Origin: a virus
DNA: 64,000 nucleotides
Virus record (IMG/VR): IMGVR_UViG_3300015189_000003
Location: 1-64,000 of that record
Reading direction: 5' to 3' (one strand)
Shown here: piece by piece, positions 9,030 through 16,881 of the stretch
How positions within the stretch are numbered: position 1 is the first letter of the stretch
Layout: each line of letters opens with the position of its first letter
The notes under the pieces: model-generated
Told to the model about the DNA's origin: nothing
What the model saw: only the letters and a program-made list of their open reading frames with translations
Databases searched by the model: none
Translations under genes and position numbers: made by a program

Positions 9030-9485
9030 CTAGCAGATGTTTTGAGTTGTGTCGCGTTGGGGTAATTCACTCAACTCAATAGCTTTCATCATCGCCATGG
9101 CGTCGCTCAGTGCGTTGTGCCGCAACTCGTTTTCGTAGGCTTCTTTTGGCAGGTTGCTCAGGATGCGAAAGCCCAGCGGCGGCGTATTCATCCGCTCGCC
9201 CGGCCCGACAATCAGCGACTTGCAAAAATACGCAATGTCGTCGGGCCAGTCGGCAAAAATATCGCACGTCGAAAATCGGCACAAAAACGCCTGTAACTTT
9301 TGAGTGAACTCCTCTTGCGAGATAGCTTCTCTCGCGAGAACCGGCATGACGTTTTCGGCGACCCATTCGACAGGATCAGGGCACGCCAGCACTTCGTAAA
9401 AATATCGGCCGCCGGCAGAACAGAGGGCCATTGAAATCAACTGTCCGCCCCATCCGTTGAATTCGCAATCGAGGTAGAGCCTCAT
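9030..9485 (-). CDS. DEDD-type 3'-5' exonuclease-like protein
   Basis: 151 residues with the layout of phage RNase T/DnaQ-fold exonucleases: an N-terminal YLDCEFNG supplying the first Asp-Glu pair, a central DDIAYFC stretch, and a C-terminal HNALSDAMA supplying His and Asp of a DEDDh site. It resembles the small 3'-5' exoribonuclease Rv2179c-like group by motif. Likely trims RNA or DNA in replication or host takeover (inference). Its start overlaps the stop of the upstream KTSC gene. Confidence 0.72.
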   Translation of the reverse strand: MRLYLDCEFNGWGGQLISMALCSAGGRYFYEVLACPDPVEWVAENVMPVLAREAISQEEFTQKLQAFLCRFSTCDIFADWPDDIAYFCKSLIVGPGERMNTPPLGFRILSNLPKEAYENELRHNALSDAMAMMKAIELSELPQRDTTQNIC

Positions 9486-10339
9486 CGCGGCGCCCCCCTC
9501 GTCCGAAACCCCGTCCCGTTCCCGCTTGCCGGCAGGGTGCTCGTCACAAATCCCCGCTTCCCTTGACCGACGTCCGCCAGGCTTCTCGTCCTAAAGCCCT
9601 TTGCTGTAGCCTTCCGCGGTATATACGCAGCTCCAATGCCAGGGACCACCTGCCCGGATACTAGTGAATATTTGTACCTAGAGCCCCCAATGGTGCCACG
9701 AATTCTTAATTTGTCCCAAACAAAGCCACCGCGAGAGTGAGCGGCCTTCATGTCCTCGAATAGGCTTGGCGGAGTGTTGTAATACGCATAGGTCGGGCCT
9801 GGCTGTAGTGCTCGTTGGCCGCCCGCATGAGCCGCGCCGCCCTTGCTCACCATTTGCTGGCCGGACTGCCTGCCCTTATGCGTGACAGTCCCGAGGCCAA
9901 GATTGTCGTGATTGAGATTCGCCGCGCGGAACGTGACAAAGAAAGTCGCCGTCCTAGAGCCTGGCGTTTGATGCTGGCGGAATGAGTACACATTACTGGA
10001 AAAAACGGCCAAAAATTCGTCCGTCCATTCCGCCTCATCCTCCTTCGTCGGCGGCTGCAGCAATCTTGACGGACTTGGCCGGCCGACCGGCGGCTTCCGG
10101 GTCGTCGTCCGAGCTTCCGCCCGGCCTTCGGCAGCAGCTTCGACGGCCGCTTGCATGAACCCGCCCAGGCCGCCCGGCATCGTTCTACGCGAGCCGCCGG
10201 CGAGCAAGTGATTTAGATTCGCCTGGACCTTGCGGGCGAGCGCCCCGGCCCCGCCAGCGGTCTTGGCGTGCCGTTGGGCGGCAAGCTGGGAGATACCCAA
10301 GATTCGGGCCAGGTCGAGCAGGGTGGGGTCTTTGGGCAT
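9482..10339 (-). CDS. KTSC-domain protein
   Basis: 285 residues. An N-terminal part is Ala/Gly-rich and basic, possibly nucleic-acid binding. From about residue 115 there is a KTSC-like fold: SSNVYSF, a central YAYYNTPPSLFEDMKAA and the SRG...F tail, matching the short domain often seen at the end of phage and lysyl-tRNA-synthetase-associated proteins. The role of KTSC domains is not established. The Arg/Gly-rich C-terminus may be disordered. Sits in a coupled operon downstream of the terminase block. Confidence 0.65.
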   Translation of the reverse strand: MPKDPTLLDLARILGISQLAAQRHAKTAGGAGALARKVQANLNHLLAGGSRRTMPGGLGGFMQAAVEAAAEGRAEARTTTRKPPVGRPSPSRLLQPPTKEDEAEWTDEFLAVFSSNVYSFRQHQTPGSRTATFFVTFRAANLNHDNLGLGTVTHKGRQSGQQMVSKGGAAHAGGQRALQPGPTYAYYNTPPSLFEDMKAAHSRGGFVWDKLRIRGTIGGSRYKYSLVSGQVVPGIGAAYIPRKATAKGFRTRSLADVGQGKRGFVTSTLPASGNGTGFRTRGAPR

Positions 10340-10582
10340 TTACATTCGCCTTGTCGTTTGTTTCGTCGGACGCGAACCGTCCTCTTTGTCGGGCCATGCT
10401 TCGCGACCGCGCTTCACATCCGCGACCGCTTCCGCGACAAGCTCAGGCGTCGCCGTCGCCAGGTCAACAAACGCCCATGCCCGCGGAGTGGCGGCAATGT
10501 CGGTTCCGACATAAACGCCGAGATGCCCGCCGCAGGTAATCATGCCGCCAGACTTAGCGACGCGAGCGAAATAGCTCATCAT
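10340..10582 (-). CDS. Hypothetical protein
   Basis: 80 residues starting with a double ATG (10577-10582). The N-terminal half is Gly-rich with GGHLGVYVG; the C-terminus is basic. No known motif. Directly abuts the KTSC gene below, so part of the same operon. Confidence 0.5.
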   Translation of the reverse strand: MMSYFARVAKSGGMITCGGHLGVYVGTDIAATPRAWAFVDLATATPELVAEAVADVKRGREAWPDKEDGSRPTKQTTRRM

Positions 10583-10585
10583 GGA

Positions 10586-10771
10586 TTACTTCGCCTTGAA
10601 TTCGCCGCAGAAGTCGTCCCGCTGCTTGGGAATCTCCTGCGGGTATCGGTGGCAATGCCCGTAGGCCGTAACGTAGGATGTCCACCAATGACAGTTTTCG
10701 CAAGCCTCCGCCTTCGGCCCCTCCACCGCAGTCGGAAACGGCGCGGTCAATCTCACTTCGTTATCTGCCAT
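10586..10771 (-). CDS. Small zinc-binding phage protein
   Basis: 61 residues from the ATG at 10771. Shows CENCHWW, GHCHRYP and FCGEF, a four-cysteine pattern typical of a widespread small phage metal-binding family (CxxCxxW...C...WCGEF type). Likely a structural zinc ribbon; partner unknown. The start overlaps the end of the TTG-initiated membrane ORF above. Confidence 0.72.
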   Translation of the reverse strand: MADNEVRLTAPFPTAVEGPKAEACENCHWWTSYVTAYGHCHRYPQEIPKQRDDFCGEFKAK

Positions 10772-10899
10772 AGCGTCTCCACCAAACATAAAACCGTTTC
10801 CCCGATTCTCCACCGCAAAGCCAGACACAGCCCGAGCAGGAACGTCAGCCAAAACCAGTTGGCCAGCGTCCAGCGGACGAAGGCGCGAAAGGCGGTCAA
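10753..10899 (-). CDS. Tiny single-pass membrane protein (TTG start)
   Basis: 48 residues. The start is TTG at 10899, set by GAAGGAGGGGCG immediately upstream, and it overlaps the stop of the gene above as TTGA. Residues about 12-29 (WTLANWFWLTFLLGLCLAL) form one Trp-rich transmembrane helix. With the two tiny ORFs above it makes a three-gene overlapping cassette below the large terminase. A holin or other lysis role is possible but unproved. Confidence 0.6.
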   Translation of the reverse strand: MTAFRAFVRWTLANWFWLTFLLGLCLALRWRIGETVLCLVETLWQITK

Positions 10900-11006
10900 C
10901 GCCCCTCCTTCGCCATTTCCAATTCGATTTGGTCCTGAATGTCGCGAGCGATTTTTGCAATCCGCTGCAGCTCGTCGTGCAAGTCTTGCAATTGTTCCTG
11001 GCTCAT
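10896..11006 (-). CDS. Tiny helical protein
   Basis: 36 residues, heptad-like and entirely helical (QEQLQDLHDELQRI...). ATG at 11006 overlaps the TGA of the ORF above and a good GGGGTGGGAG site precedes it. Probably a small coiled coil partnering one of the neighbouring membrane peptides. Confidence 0.55.
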   Translation of the reverse strand: MSQEQLQDLHDELQRIAKIARDIQDQIELEMAKEGR

Positions 11007-11140
11007 CGCTCCCACCCCTCTAAAAGTTCCATCCGGCTCAGACGGCCTTCCATTCGCCTAAGTTCTCTGTACTGCACAGACGCCAGCAAGGTCAAAGCCG
11101 CGATCGTCGCCAGCAAAACGCCGATTACGATTTCTTTCAT
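11003..11140 (-). CDS. Tiny membrane protein with cytoplasmic helix
   Basis: 45 residues. One hydrophobic N-terminal helix (residues about 3-21, VIGVLLATIAALTLLA) followed by a charged amphipathic tail. ATG overlaps the terminase stop (ATGA). Layout (membrane anchor plus coiled coil) is compatible with a holin-like or spanin-like protein, but no family motif is visible. Confidence 0.58.
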   Translation of the reverse strand: MKEIVIGVLLATIAALTLLASVQYRELRRMEGRLSRMELLEGWER

Positions 11141-12570
11141 GTCACACTTCCCCTAACAGCATGTACGCCGAATCTCCGACCGTCCGTTTGAATCTTGTAG
11201 CCGGTCGGCGAGGCTTGCTTCGTCCGAATGCGGCTCGTGTAGAGCGCGTATCGCAAGGCGTCGCAGGCGTGGTCTTCCACCTTCATCGGCTCGTCGCTTG
11301 GCGAGCGAATCGACCCGCCGTCCGGATACCGATAGCCGAGGATTTCGCGGATGAGATTCGCGCACTTATCAAAAATGAACAGTTGCGGCTTGCCGTCCCC
11401 TTGGACAATCATTTTGCCGCGGACGTACTCGATTCCCGCATTGACTTCTTTGGCGGCCGGCGTGCAATGGATGCCGTACTGGCTCAGTTCCGAGCGGACT
11501 TGCGGGTCGTGGTCGCTGTACGTCGCGCCGAACCACGGCTGACTCTCCCACACTCGCTTATTGATTTCCCGAGCGTGGTCGGCAAGTAGCGTCTGGTTGC
11601 GATACCACTCGTCATAAACGTAATGCCGGCCGTCAGGATCCCGGGCAATCCACAGGCAGCAAAATGAATTGTTAAACCCGAAGTCGATGCCGCGAATTCG
11701 CATCCAGCCGGCCGGAATCGTGAACGGCTCGATAACATGAATCTTCTTGCGAAATTCCTTGTAGACCTGGCCGGCGAGGGCCGTAAAGCGGCCGATGGTC
11801 CGCAGTTCGCGCATCTCTTCCGGCACCGTGGCGAAAAAATTACGCTTCCAGTCTTCGGAGATGTATGGATTCTTGAGGGTGTTGAGGTGATACCACGCCC
11901 ACCCAGGCGGACACTCGTCATACGCAGCAGGCCACTCAGGATCGCGGCACTCGATCGGCGTGAAGTCTGCCCACCCAGGCGAGTTGTAGTCTCGGCAGCG
12001 GCCTTTGATTTCCAGCAGAAGGTGGTAGGGAATTTCCTCGTTGCACCAAAAGCCACCCACCGACTCGGCTTTCATCGACGAGATGCCTTGCTCGTAAGAC
12101 TTAAACTCCAGTACCCATCCTATTTTCCCTGGCATCGTCGGATGCTTCAGCAGCACAGACCGGGGTCGCCGCAACTTATGATCGTGCCATCGAATGTCCG
12201 CAATGTCTTGCTGCGGTATAAGCTGCGAGAGCTTTTCGCCCCAGCAAACATTCGTGACCTGGTCGAGCTTTTCGCCAATGATCCAGAATGGACAGCGCTC
12301 GCGCGGAGGAGGGCGATTTTTAACAAAGCGAGCGGTCTTTAGGGCCGCGGCCAGCGTTTTTCCCGACCCTGTCCCGCCAAGGCAAATCGCAAAATCACTC
12401 GTGTCGTCTTCCACGAATGCCGTTTGCTCATCGTATTCGTCCGGACAATCCGGCCTTGTCGAGAACGTATAAAACGGGTGGGTCAGCAAGGCATGGGCGC
12501 GCTCTTGGTCCTCTCGCGAGCCTCGCTCAAAAATGGCTTTAATTTGATCGGAAGTCAGAGCTGTTGCCAT
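11137..12570 (-). CDS. terL: Terminase large subunit
   Basis: 477 residues from the ATG at 12570. The packaging motor: an N-terminal ATPase with Walker A GGTGSGKT (about residue 67-74) and a Walker B-like GGFWCNEE with the coupling Glu, and a C-terminal RNase H-fold nuclease with GIDFGFNN (first catalytic Asp) and DHACDALRYA near the end. Length is usual for the family. An in-frame start 33 nt upstream overlaps the HNH gene; I prefer the internal Met, which heads a typical N-terminus. Followed by three overlapping tiny ORFs. Confidence 0.93.
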   Translation of the reverse strand: MATALTSDQIKAIFERGSREDQERAHALLTHPFYTFSTRPDCPDEYDEQTAFVEDDTSDFAICLGGTGSGKTLAAALKTARFVKNRPPPRERCPFWIIGEKLDQVTNVCWGEKLSQLIPQQDIADIRWHDHKLRRPRSVLLKHPTMPGKIGWVLEFKSYEQGISSMKAESVGGFWCNEEIPYHLLLEIKGRCRDYNSPGWADFTPIECRDPEWPAAYDECPPGWAWYHLNTLKNPYISEDWKRNFFATVPEEMRELRTIGRFTALAGQVYKEFRKKIHVIEPFTIPAGWMRIRGIDFGFNNSFCCLWIARDPDGRHYVYDEWYRNQTLLADHAREINKRVWESQPWFGATYSDHDPQVRSELSQYGIHCTPAAKEVNAGIEYVRGKMIVQGDGKPQLFIFDKCANLIREILGYRYPDGGSIRSPSDEPMKVEDHACDALRYALYTSRIRTKQASPTGYKIQTDGRRFGVHAVRGSVT

Positions 12571-13303
12571 CGGAAGTTTTTCTCGCGTCCTCCAAATAAG
12601 CAATGCCGCGACGCATTAAGCTGGTGTCGTCGCCAAACTGCCCCAGGGCCGTATTGCAACGGAAGCAAAGCAAGCCGCGAACCATCCCGGTTGCGTGGCA
12701 GTGGTCAACCACCAAAATCCCACGCTTGGTGTCAGAAGCGGCAACCCCGCACATCTTGCAGGCGTTTCCTTGCTCGATGTTCAGCCGGTCGAACTCTGCC
12801 GCGGAAATTCCATAGCGGTCGCGCAAGTGTTGCAATCTGGCCTTCTCGCGCCGACATTCAAGGCAATGGACTTGGCGGCCTCCCGGAAGTCTCTTGTTGA
12901 GCCCAAAATCAGAAACAGCTTTGTCTTGCAGGCACCCCTTACATCGCTTTGATCCGCCGGCAGTGGGCGGCGCGGAGTTTTCCGCCATTATTCTGCTTGT
13001 ATATTTTTCAACATGGCTGGCAAACTTGTCTTTATTGGCTGCGTACCGATTTCTAAACTTCTCGTTGTAAGCGGCACGGTCTTTAGCCCGCTGCTCGCGG
13101 CACAGCGCGGCGTACTCCTCTTTGTTTTGCTGATAATGCCTTCTCCCGGTCGCTCGCAGAACATCCCGGTTTGCTTCGGCCCAAATTGCCGTGCATGATT
13201 TACACCGATAAACAAAGCCGCCTTTCTTTGTGCGGTCCCGATGAAACTCGCTGGCCGGCTTCTCTGTTTCGCACTTGCTGCAAACTTTCGTTGTTGTTTC
13301 CAT
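12539..13303 (-). CDS. Endonuclease VII-type HNH nuclease with zinc ribbons
   Basis: 254 residues. Two CxxC pairs near the N-terminus (CSKCETEKPASEF, CKSC), another pair around residue 120 (CKGC...CLEC), then the recombination endonuclease VII core: CKMC, VVDHCHATGMVRGLLCFRCN, which supplies the His-Me catalytic and zinc ligands. Such genes behave as free-standing homing endonucleases inserted next to terminase or structural genes. Start at the ATG of METTTK; a TATAAT lies 9-14 nt upstream, so it may have its own promoter. Overlaps the terminase start region by about 30 nt. Confidence 0.88.
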   Translation of the reverse strand: METTTKVCSKCETEKPASEFHRDRTKKGGFVYRCKSCTAIWAEANRDVLRATGRRHYQQNKEEYAALCREQRAKDRAAYNEKFRNRYAANKDKFASHVEKYTSRIMAENSAPPTAGGSKRCKGCLQDKAVSDFGLNKRLPGGRQVHCLECRREKARLQHLRDRYGISAAEFDRLNIEQGNACKMCGVAASDTKRGILVVDHCHATGMVRGLLCFRCNTALGQFGDDTSLMRRGIAYLEDARKTSDGNSSDFRSN

Positions 13304-13322
13304 GCCCACATTATACGGACGT

Positions 13323-13409
13323 TTAGGAAAGCGCCCATGCGGCTTTGCGCCCCAACCTCCGTCGCGTCAGTTCCCCGAGCCACCAGTCGAGCCAGTCGAG
13401 TAGGGTCAT
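13323..13409 (-). CDS. Tiny amphipathic peptide
   Basis: 28 residues, Trp-rich (LLDWLDWWLGEL) with a basic C-terminus. ATG overlaps the stop of the membrane protein above (AAATGA). Could associate with membranes. Too short for family assignment. Confidence 0.4.
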   Translation of the reverse strand: MTLLDWLDWWLGELTRRRLGRKAAWALS

Positions 13410-13609
13410 TTCTTCACCTGCCCTTCGCGACTCACCCACACCGGCTCGCTTCGCCCCGGAACCACCTGCTGCGAATATCCGCCTTCGGTCAGCATCTTCC
13501 ACTTGTTGTAGTGGTACATGCTCGTCGGCACCGTGATTGCCGACACCAGCGATACAATCCCAACGACAATCACCAAGACCGTCGAAAACACAAACGTAGT
13601 TTCTTTCAC
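13406..13609 (-). CDS. Small membrane protein
   Basis: 67 residues with one N-terminal transmembrane helix (FSTVLVIVVGIVSLVSAI) and a polar tail with YHYNKWK. Overlaps neighbours on both sides by 4 nt, part of a run of four tiny ORFs, three of them membrane-anchored (13323-13876). Function unknown. Confidence 0.6.
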   Translation of the reverse strand: MKETTFVFSTVLVIVVGIVSLVSAITVPTSMYHYNKWKMLTEGGYSQQVVPGRSEPVWVSREGQVKK

Positions 13610-13701
13610 GCGCTACACCTCCCACTTACGAACCCCAGAAGATAGAAACCGACCGCCAGCCAGCTTGCGACAATCCACAGGTGGAGGGCGAGGTCATTCA
13701 T
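13606..13701 (-). CDS. Tiny membrane peptide
   Basis: 31 residues, nearly all one transmembrane segment (WIVASWLAVGFYLLGFVSG). ATG at 13701 lies inside the end of the upstream ORF. Translationally coupled on both sides. Confidence 0.5.
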   Translation of the reverse strand: MNDLALHLWIVASWLAVGFYLLGFVSGRCSA

Positions 13702-13876
13702 CGCAGTCTTCGCAATCACAGCAGTCGCCGAACTCGTCGTCTTCGAATCGCAACACGACTTCACGCGGGGCGCGAATCGCCGCGCAGATGCTGTCGGTCG
13801 CAAGTCCAATCGCCCATCCGATAAACCAAAAAACCAGCCAAATCGACACCGTGAGAAAAAACAGTTCGCCGTTCAT
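13694..13876 (-). CDS. Small membrane protein with Cys/Asp-rich tail
   Basis: 60 residues. A long aromatic hydrophobic helix (residues about 5-25), then an acidic tail with DCCDCEDCDE that could bind metal. Coupled to the tiny ORF below. Confidence 0.55.
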   Translation of the reverse strand: MNGELFFLTVSIWLVFWFIGWAIGLATDSICAAIRAPREVVLRFEDDEFGDCCDCEDCDE

Positions 13877-13878
13877 CC

Positions 13879-14127
13879 CTATACCCTCTTTCTCAAAATT
13901 TGCAGTTGTCGGAAGTTGCCGCAGTCTTGCTCAATTTGCTCTTTGCGGGCCGCGCCTTCGGTATCGAACCGGCGGACAGACCGCGGGTCGGCGGCCGCTT
14001 CGTCGAGGTCGAGCATGTCGCCGTCAACGGCCAGGACGTGGTCGCAGTCGGCATCCGCCAGGATGTAGCCGTCCTTGAGGGGCGAGCGTAGCGGGCGGTG
14101 TTTGCCTTCGGGGGCCAAGGTGCTCAT
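13879..14127 (-). CDS. Hypothetical protein
   Basis: 82 residues from ATG 14127, preceded by AGGAGGATGC. Acidic middle (DADCDHVLAVDGDMLDLDEAAADP), basic C-terminus. The start overlaps the stop of the gene above. No family recognised. Confidence 0.55.
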   Translation of the reverse strand: MSTLAPEGKHRPLRSPLKDGYILADADCDHVLAVDGDMLDLDEAAADPRSVRRFDTEGAARKEQIEQDCGNFRQLQILRKRV

Positions 14128-14339
14128 GCATCCTCCTTCTGTCCGTAATCGGGTATGTAAACGTCCGTCAGTTCGCATTCAAAATAAAACCCGTCGCCGT
14201 GTTCCGCCGAAACGCTATATCCGACCGAGCCGCTTGGCCCGAGCCGGACGGCCGTTACCATGCCCGGCGATTCGTCGGAAGCGACCTTCTGGTAGACGAT
14301 GTCGCCGATCCAGAATTTGGTTTCGATGGAGCGTTTCAC
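14124..14339 (-). CDS. Hypothetical protein (GTG start)
   Basis: 71 residues beginning at a GTG within GGGGGAGGTGAAGTGA, where the upstream stop overlaps. Sequence (KFWIGDIVYQKV, GMVTAVRLGPSG) suggests a small SH3-like beta-barrel, as in many phage 'YfdQ/KOW-like' proteins; this is only a fold guess. Confidence 0.55.
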   Translation of the reverse strand: MKRSIETKFWIGDIVYQKVASDESPGMVTAVRLGPSGSVGYSVSAEHGDGFYFECELTDVYIPDYGQKEDA

Positions 14340-14632
14340 TTCACCTCCCCCAGCGCCTTCGCCGTTCGTGGATAGCCCAGCCGGCAGAGCAAGTCTGCCA
14401 CCAGCCCGACGGCACAATCAGTTTGGGCCATGATGCCCGCGGCCTCGTGCGCGTCGAGCGTCGCGTCGCATGGCGATTGCCAGGGCAACGTATGGACGAC
14501 GACGTCGAACCGTTCGGCCAGGTCGGCGGCCTGCGCGGCGACGTCTTCGCAGGGCTTCCGCCAGAGCCAGACGGTTTCACCCGGCAGGGGCGGCGGCTGA
14601 ATGGCGGCGTATTGGGCGGCCAGGTTGGTCAT
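14336..14632 (-). CDS. Hypothetical protein
   Basis: 98 residues, start at ATG 14632 overlapping the stop of the coiled-coil gene above. Residues 15-95 alternate helices and strands and hold FDVVVHTLPWQSP. No motif recognised. Confidence 0.5.
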   Translation of the reverse strand: MTNLAAQYAAIQPPPLPGETVWLWRKPCEDVAAQAADLAERFDVVVHTLPWQSPCDATLDAHEAAGIMAQTDCAVGLVADLLCRLGYPRTAKALGEVK

Positions 14633-15243
14633 GCCAGGGCCTCCTTGGCTTTGGTGTACCGTTGCCGCAGGCTCAACACCGCATCGACGGCCGGCGAGCA
14701 GCCGGTCCACGACGCGCCGTCGCCTTTGGCGATTCCTTCGCAGGCTTTCAGGTGATTTTGTGCCAACGCAAGTTGGCCGTTCATGGTGTCGCCGCGCTTC
14801 TTTTCGTACTCATAATCCGCCCGCAGCTTGCGAACGGCTTTGACCGCGATAGACTTCGAGTCCTCGTTGTCCACCGGTTCGCCGCGCGCGATTGCCGCAC
14901 AGTCCCGCAACCGCTTGCAGCCTTGCGGGTCGGCGGGGACAAACACGCAAGACGGGTCGGGCACAATCGCCTGCGCCAGATCCCCCTTGAGCTTCGCGAC
15001 TTCGGCCCACAGGGATTCCGCGCGCTTAAGTTGGCCGTCGCCATACTCAAGATGTGATTTTGCCAGCGACTTCGCTTCATCCCTCTCCTTGCACACCTGA
15101 TCGACGACCGCTTGCTTCGCGGCCAGCCGCTTTTGCGCCGTCGCGTTGGCGGCCTTGAGTCGCTCGATTTCCTCGTCCTTCTCTTGGATAACCTCAGACC
15201 AAAGCCGGCCGACAATTGGAACGCAATGATAAATCGCTGCCAT
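14629..15243 (-). CDS. Coiled-coil protein
   Basis: 204 residues, mostly long charged helices with heptad spacing from about residue 20 to 90, then a Cys-containing middle and another helix. Typical of phage accessory or virion-assembly helpers, but no specific family. Sits between two hypothetical genes downstream of the small terminase. Confidence 0.55.
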   Translation of the reverse strand: MAAIYHCVPIVGRLWSEVIQEKDEEIERLKAANATAQKRLAAKQAVVDQVCKERDEAKSLAKSHLEYGDGQLKRAESLWAEVAKLKGDLAQAIVPDPSCVFVPADPQGCKRLRDCAAIARGEPVDNEDSKSIAVKAVRKLRADYEYEKKRGDTMNGQLALAQNHLKACEGIAKGDGASWTGCSPAVDAVLSLRQRYTKAKEALA

Positions 15244-15263
15244 CGCCTAATCCTCCTGAAAAA

Positions 15264-15842
15264 CTACTTGGTTTTCTTCCCCTTCTTCGCCGGCTCGCCT
15301 TCCACCGTGGGGGGCTCCGGATTCCACTCTTCGCCGAGCGGATTCACCCAGTCGCGACCATCGACCGCCCCGGGCGTTTTCGTGATCGAACCGGGATTGT
15401 CCAGCTCCATTTGCACCAAAGCCGGCAGCGTATAGCCGTTCCGGTCGGTGAAGTCGTAAATCGCGGCAATCTGCGAATCGGAACACTTCTCGACTTCGCG
15501 GAAATGCTGAATCGGCAGCAGCTTTTTGGCCGGCGGGGCCTCTGTCGCTTCCAAGCTGGTGACCATCGCTTCCCTGGCCGTCAAAAAGTCCATGTGGAAA
15601 TTCGGGTCAGCGTGATTTTCCCGCTTGTCGAACACGAGAAACTCCGACCGCAGTCGCGAAACGTAGATTTCCAAGACCCGGCAGTCTGACGGAATATCGC
15701 CATTGTCGAATTCGACAAGCAAATCCGTGACCGAGTCATACAGCCGCTGGTCGGCGTTCACCCGGTTTTCATCCTCTTGCCATTCCTTCCAGGCGGCGTC
15801 CGAGGCTTTCACGGCGGCAATCAGTTCGGCAGAGCGAGACAT
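15264..15842 (-). CDS. Hypothetical protein
   Basis: 192 residues; helical N-terminus, acidic centre, and a C-terminal tail rich in Pro, Glu and Lys (EGEPAKKGKK), likely disordered. Starts directly after the stop of the small-terminase-like gene, so co-expressed with it. Confidence 0.55.
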   Translation of the reverse strand: MSRSAELIAAVKASDAAWKEWQEDENRVNADQRLYDSVTDLLVEFDNGDIPSDCRVLEIYVSRLRSEFLVFDKRENHADPNFHMDFLTAREAMVTSLEATEAPPAKKLLPIQHFREVEKCSDSQIAAIYDFTDRNGYTLPALVQMELDNPGSITKTPGAVDGRDWVNPLGEEWNPEPPTVEGEPAKKGKKTK

Positions 15843-16373
15843 TTACTTTCCCTTTTGTTCCAGTTTTTCGAGAGCCGCGAGAGCTTGCTCGAGCATTTGC
15901 TCTTTGGGCAGGAATTGAATACCGCCAATGACTTCGACCTCTTGCCGCGGAATGACGTCGTCGCCGAACATCTTGCGGAGGTCGGCTTCGCACTTGCGAA
16001 CGAGTTCAATCGCCGCAAGGTCGGCGGTGTCGGTGTAATGCTTCCAGGCGACAGCCAGAGCGGCTTCGAGCCCGGCGCGACGCTCGTCGACGCGGGCCTT
16101 ATTGTCTTCGGCGGAGATTGCCGCGCGGTAAATCTGCCGCCCCCGCTCGATAGCACGATGGACATTTGTCAGGGGCTTGCCAAACATTTTGGCAATTTCC
16201 CGCATCGGGGTCCGCTTGAGATGCAGCGGCCAAACATCGGCAACAAATTCGAGAAATGCCGACTCGGAAGCAGCTTTTGCGGTCGATTTTTTCCTTGGTT
16301 TGCCCAATGGAATTTTCGGTTGCGTTCCGCCTGTTGGCGTTCCGCACGGCAGAATAAAGAAGCGGAAGCCCAC
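15843..16373 (-). CDS. Probable terminase small subunit
   Basis: 176 residues from a GTG at 16373. A helix-turn-helix lies around residues 55-85 (PMREIAKMFGKPLTNVHRAIERGR), followed by long oligomerisation helices and an acidic Glu/Gln-rich C-terminus, the usual plan of small terminases that recognise packaging sites. It lies upstream of terL in the same direction and is the first gene after a TTGACC promoter. No sequence signature makes this certain; a transcription regulator is the alternative. Confidence 0.55.
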   Translation of the reverse strand: MGFRFFILPCGTPTGGTQPKIPLGKPRKKSTAKAASESAFLEFVADVWPLHLKRTPMREIAKMFGKPLTNVHRAIERGRQIYRAAISAEDNKARVDERRAGLEAALAVAWKHYTDTADLAAIELVRKCEADLRKMFGDDVIPRQEVEVIGGIQFLPKEQMLEQALAALEKLEQKGK

Positions 16374-16391
16374 TGGCGTCCGTCTCTTTCG

Positions 16392-16421
16392 AGGTTAGCC
16401 GACTTTGCCGACCTGGGTCAA
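16392..16421 (-). promoter_or_regulatory. TTGACC-N18-TAACCT promoter
   Basis: Minus-strand -35 TTGACC (16416-16421) in the longer match ATTTGACCCAG, 18-bp spacer, -10 TAACCT (16392-16397). Predicted start about 16385, giving a leader of some 12 nt to the GTG of the small-terminase-like gene. Same element and spacing as at six other sites in the window. No hairpin module follows this copy. Confidence 0.7.
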
Positions 16422-16427
16422 ATCGGT

Positions 16428-16619
16428 TCACTGGCACTTGGCGAGGGCTTCCGCTATGGCCGTCCCTGGCGTCCAATCTTCCGCGTCCACCGCGTCCCGC
16501 AACTCCCGCAGCGTGGCCAGTTCCTCCAGCACAGCTTCGAGCAATGCCTGTTCGTGGTCAAAAAAGCAATAGCCCGCAATCTCGCGGAGGTCGGCAATCT
16601 GTTTGTCGGTGGCTGTCAT
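16428..16619 (-). CDS. Small helical protein
   Basis: 63 residues, acidic amphipathic helices (QIADLREIAGYCFF, LLEAVLEELATLREL). ATG overlaps the stop of the gene above (ATGA). No family recognised. Confidence 0.55.
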   Translation of the reverse strand: MTATDKQIADLREIAGYCFFDHEQALLEAVLEELATLRELRDAVDAEDWTPGTAIAEALAKCQ

Positions 16620-16807
16620 GGGGTTTGCTCCGGTTCATCTGGGAATTGTTCGGGAGGATATTGTTCCTCTTGCTGGCACTCTTCAATTTCTCGCTGCTCT
16701 TGTCGCTCCCGGTCGCGGCGCTGCATTGAAGCTGGAACAGACTCGGGAGAATGTCCAGCGTAATAGGCATCGTCAATCCGGTCATAGGAAATACGGTCGG
16801 TGTCCAT
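16616..16807 (-). CDS. Charged hypothetical protein
   Basis: 63 residues, N-terminal Tyr/Asp-rich and then a very polar Glu/Gln/Pro tail. The frame stays open upstream for about 20 more protein-like codons (YEADVFYEAYRRG) but has no standard start there; an ATG with AGGAGAGG immediately before it is used here. A non-standard upstream start is possible. Confidence 0.5.
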   Translation of the reverse strand: MDTDRISYDRIDDAYYAGHSPESVPASMQRRDRERQEQREIEECQQEEQYPPEQFPDEPEQTP

Positions 16808-16881
16808 TCCTCTCCTATAGGCTTCGTAGAAAACGTCCGCTTCGTACTGCCTGCGTTCTTCGCGTTGTTCTTCTCAACTTC

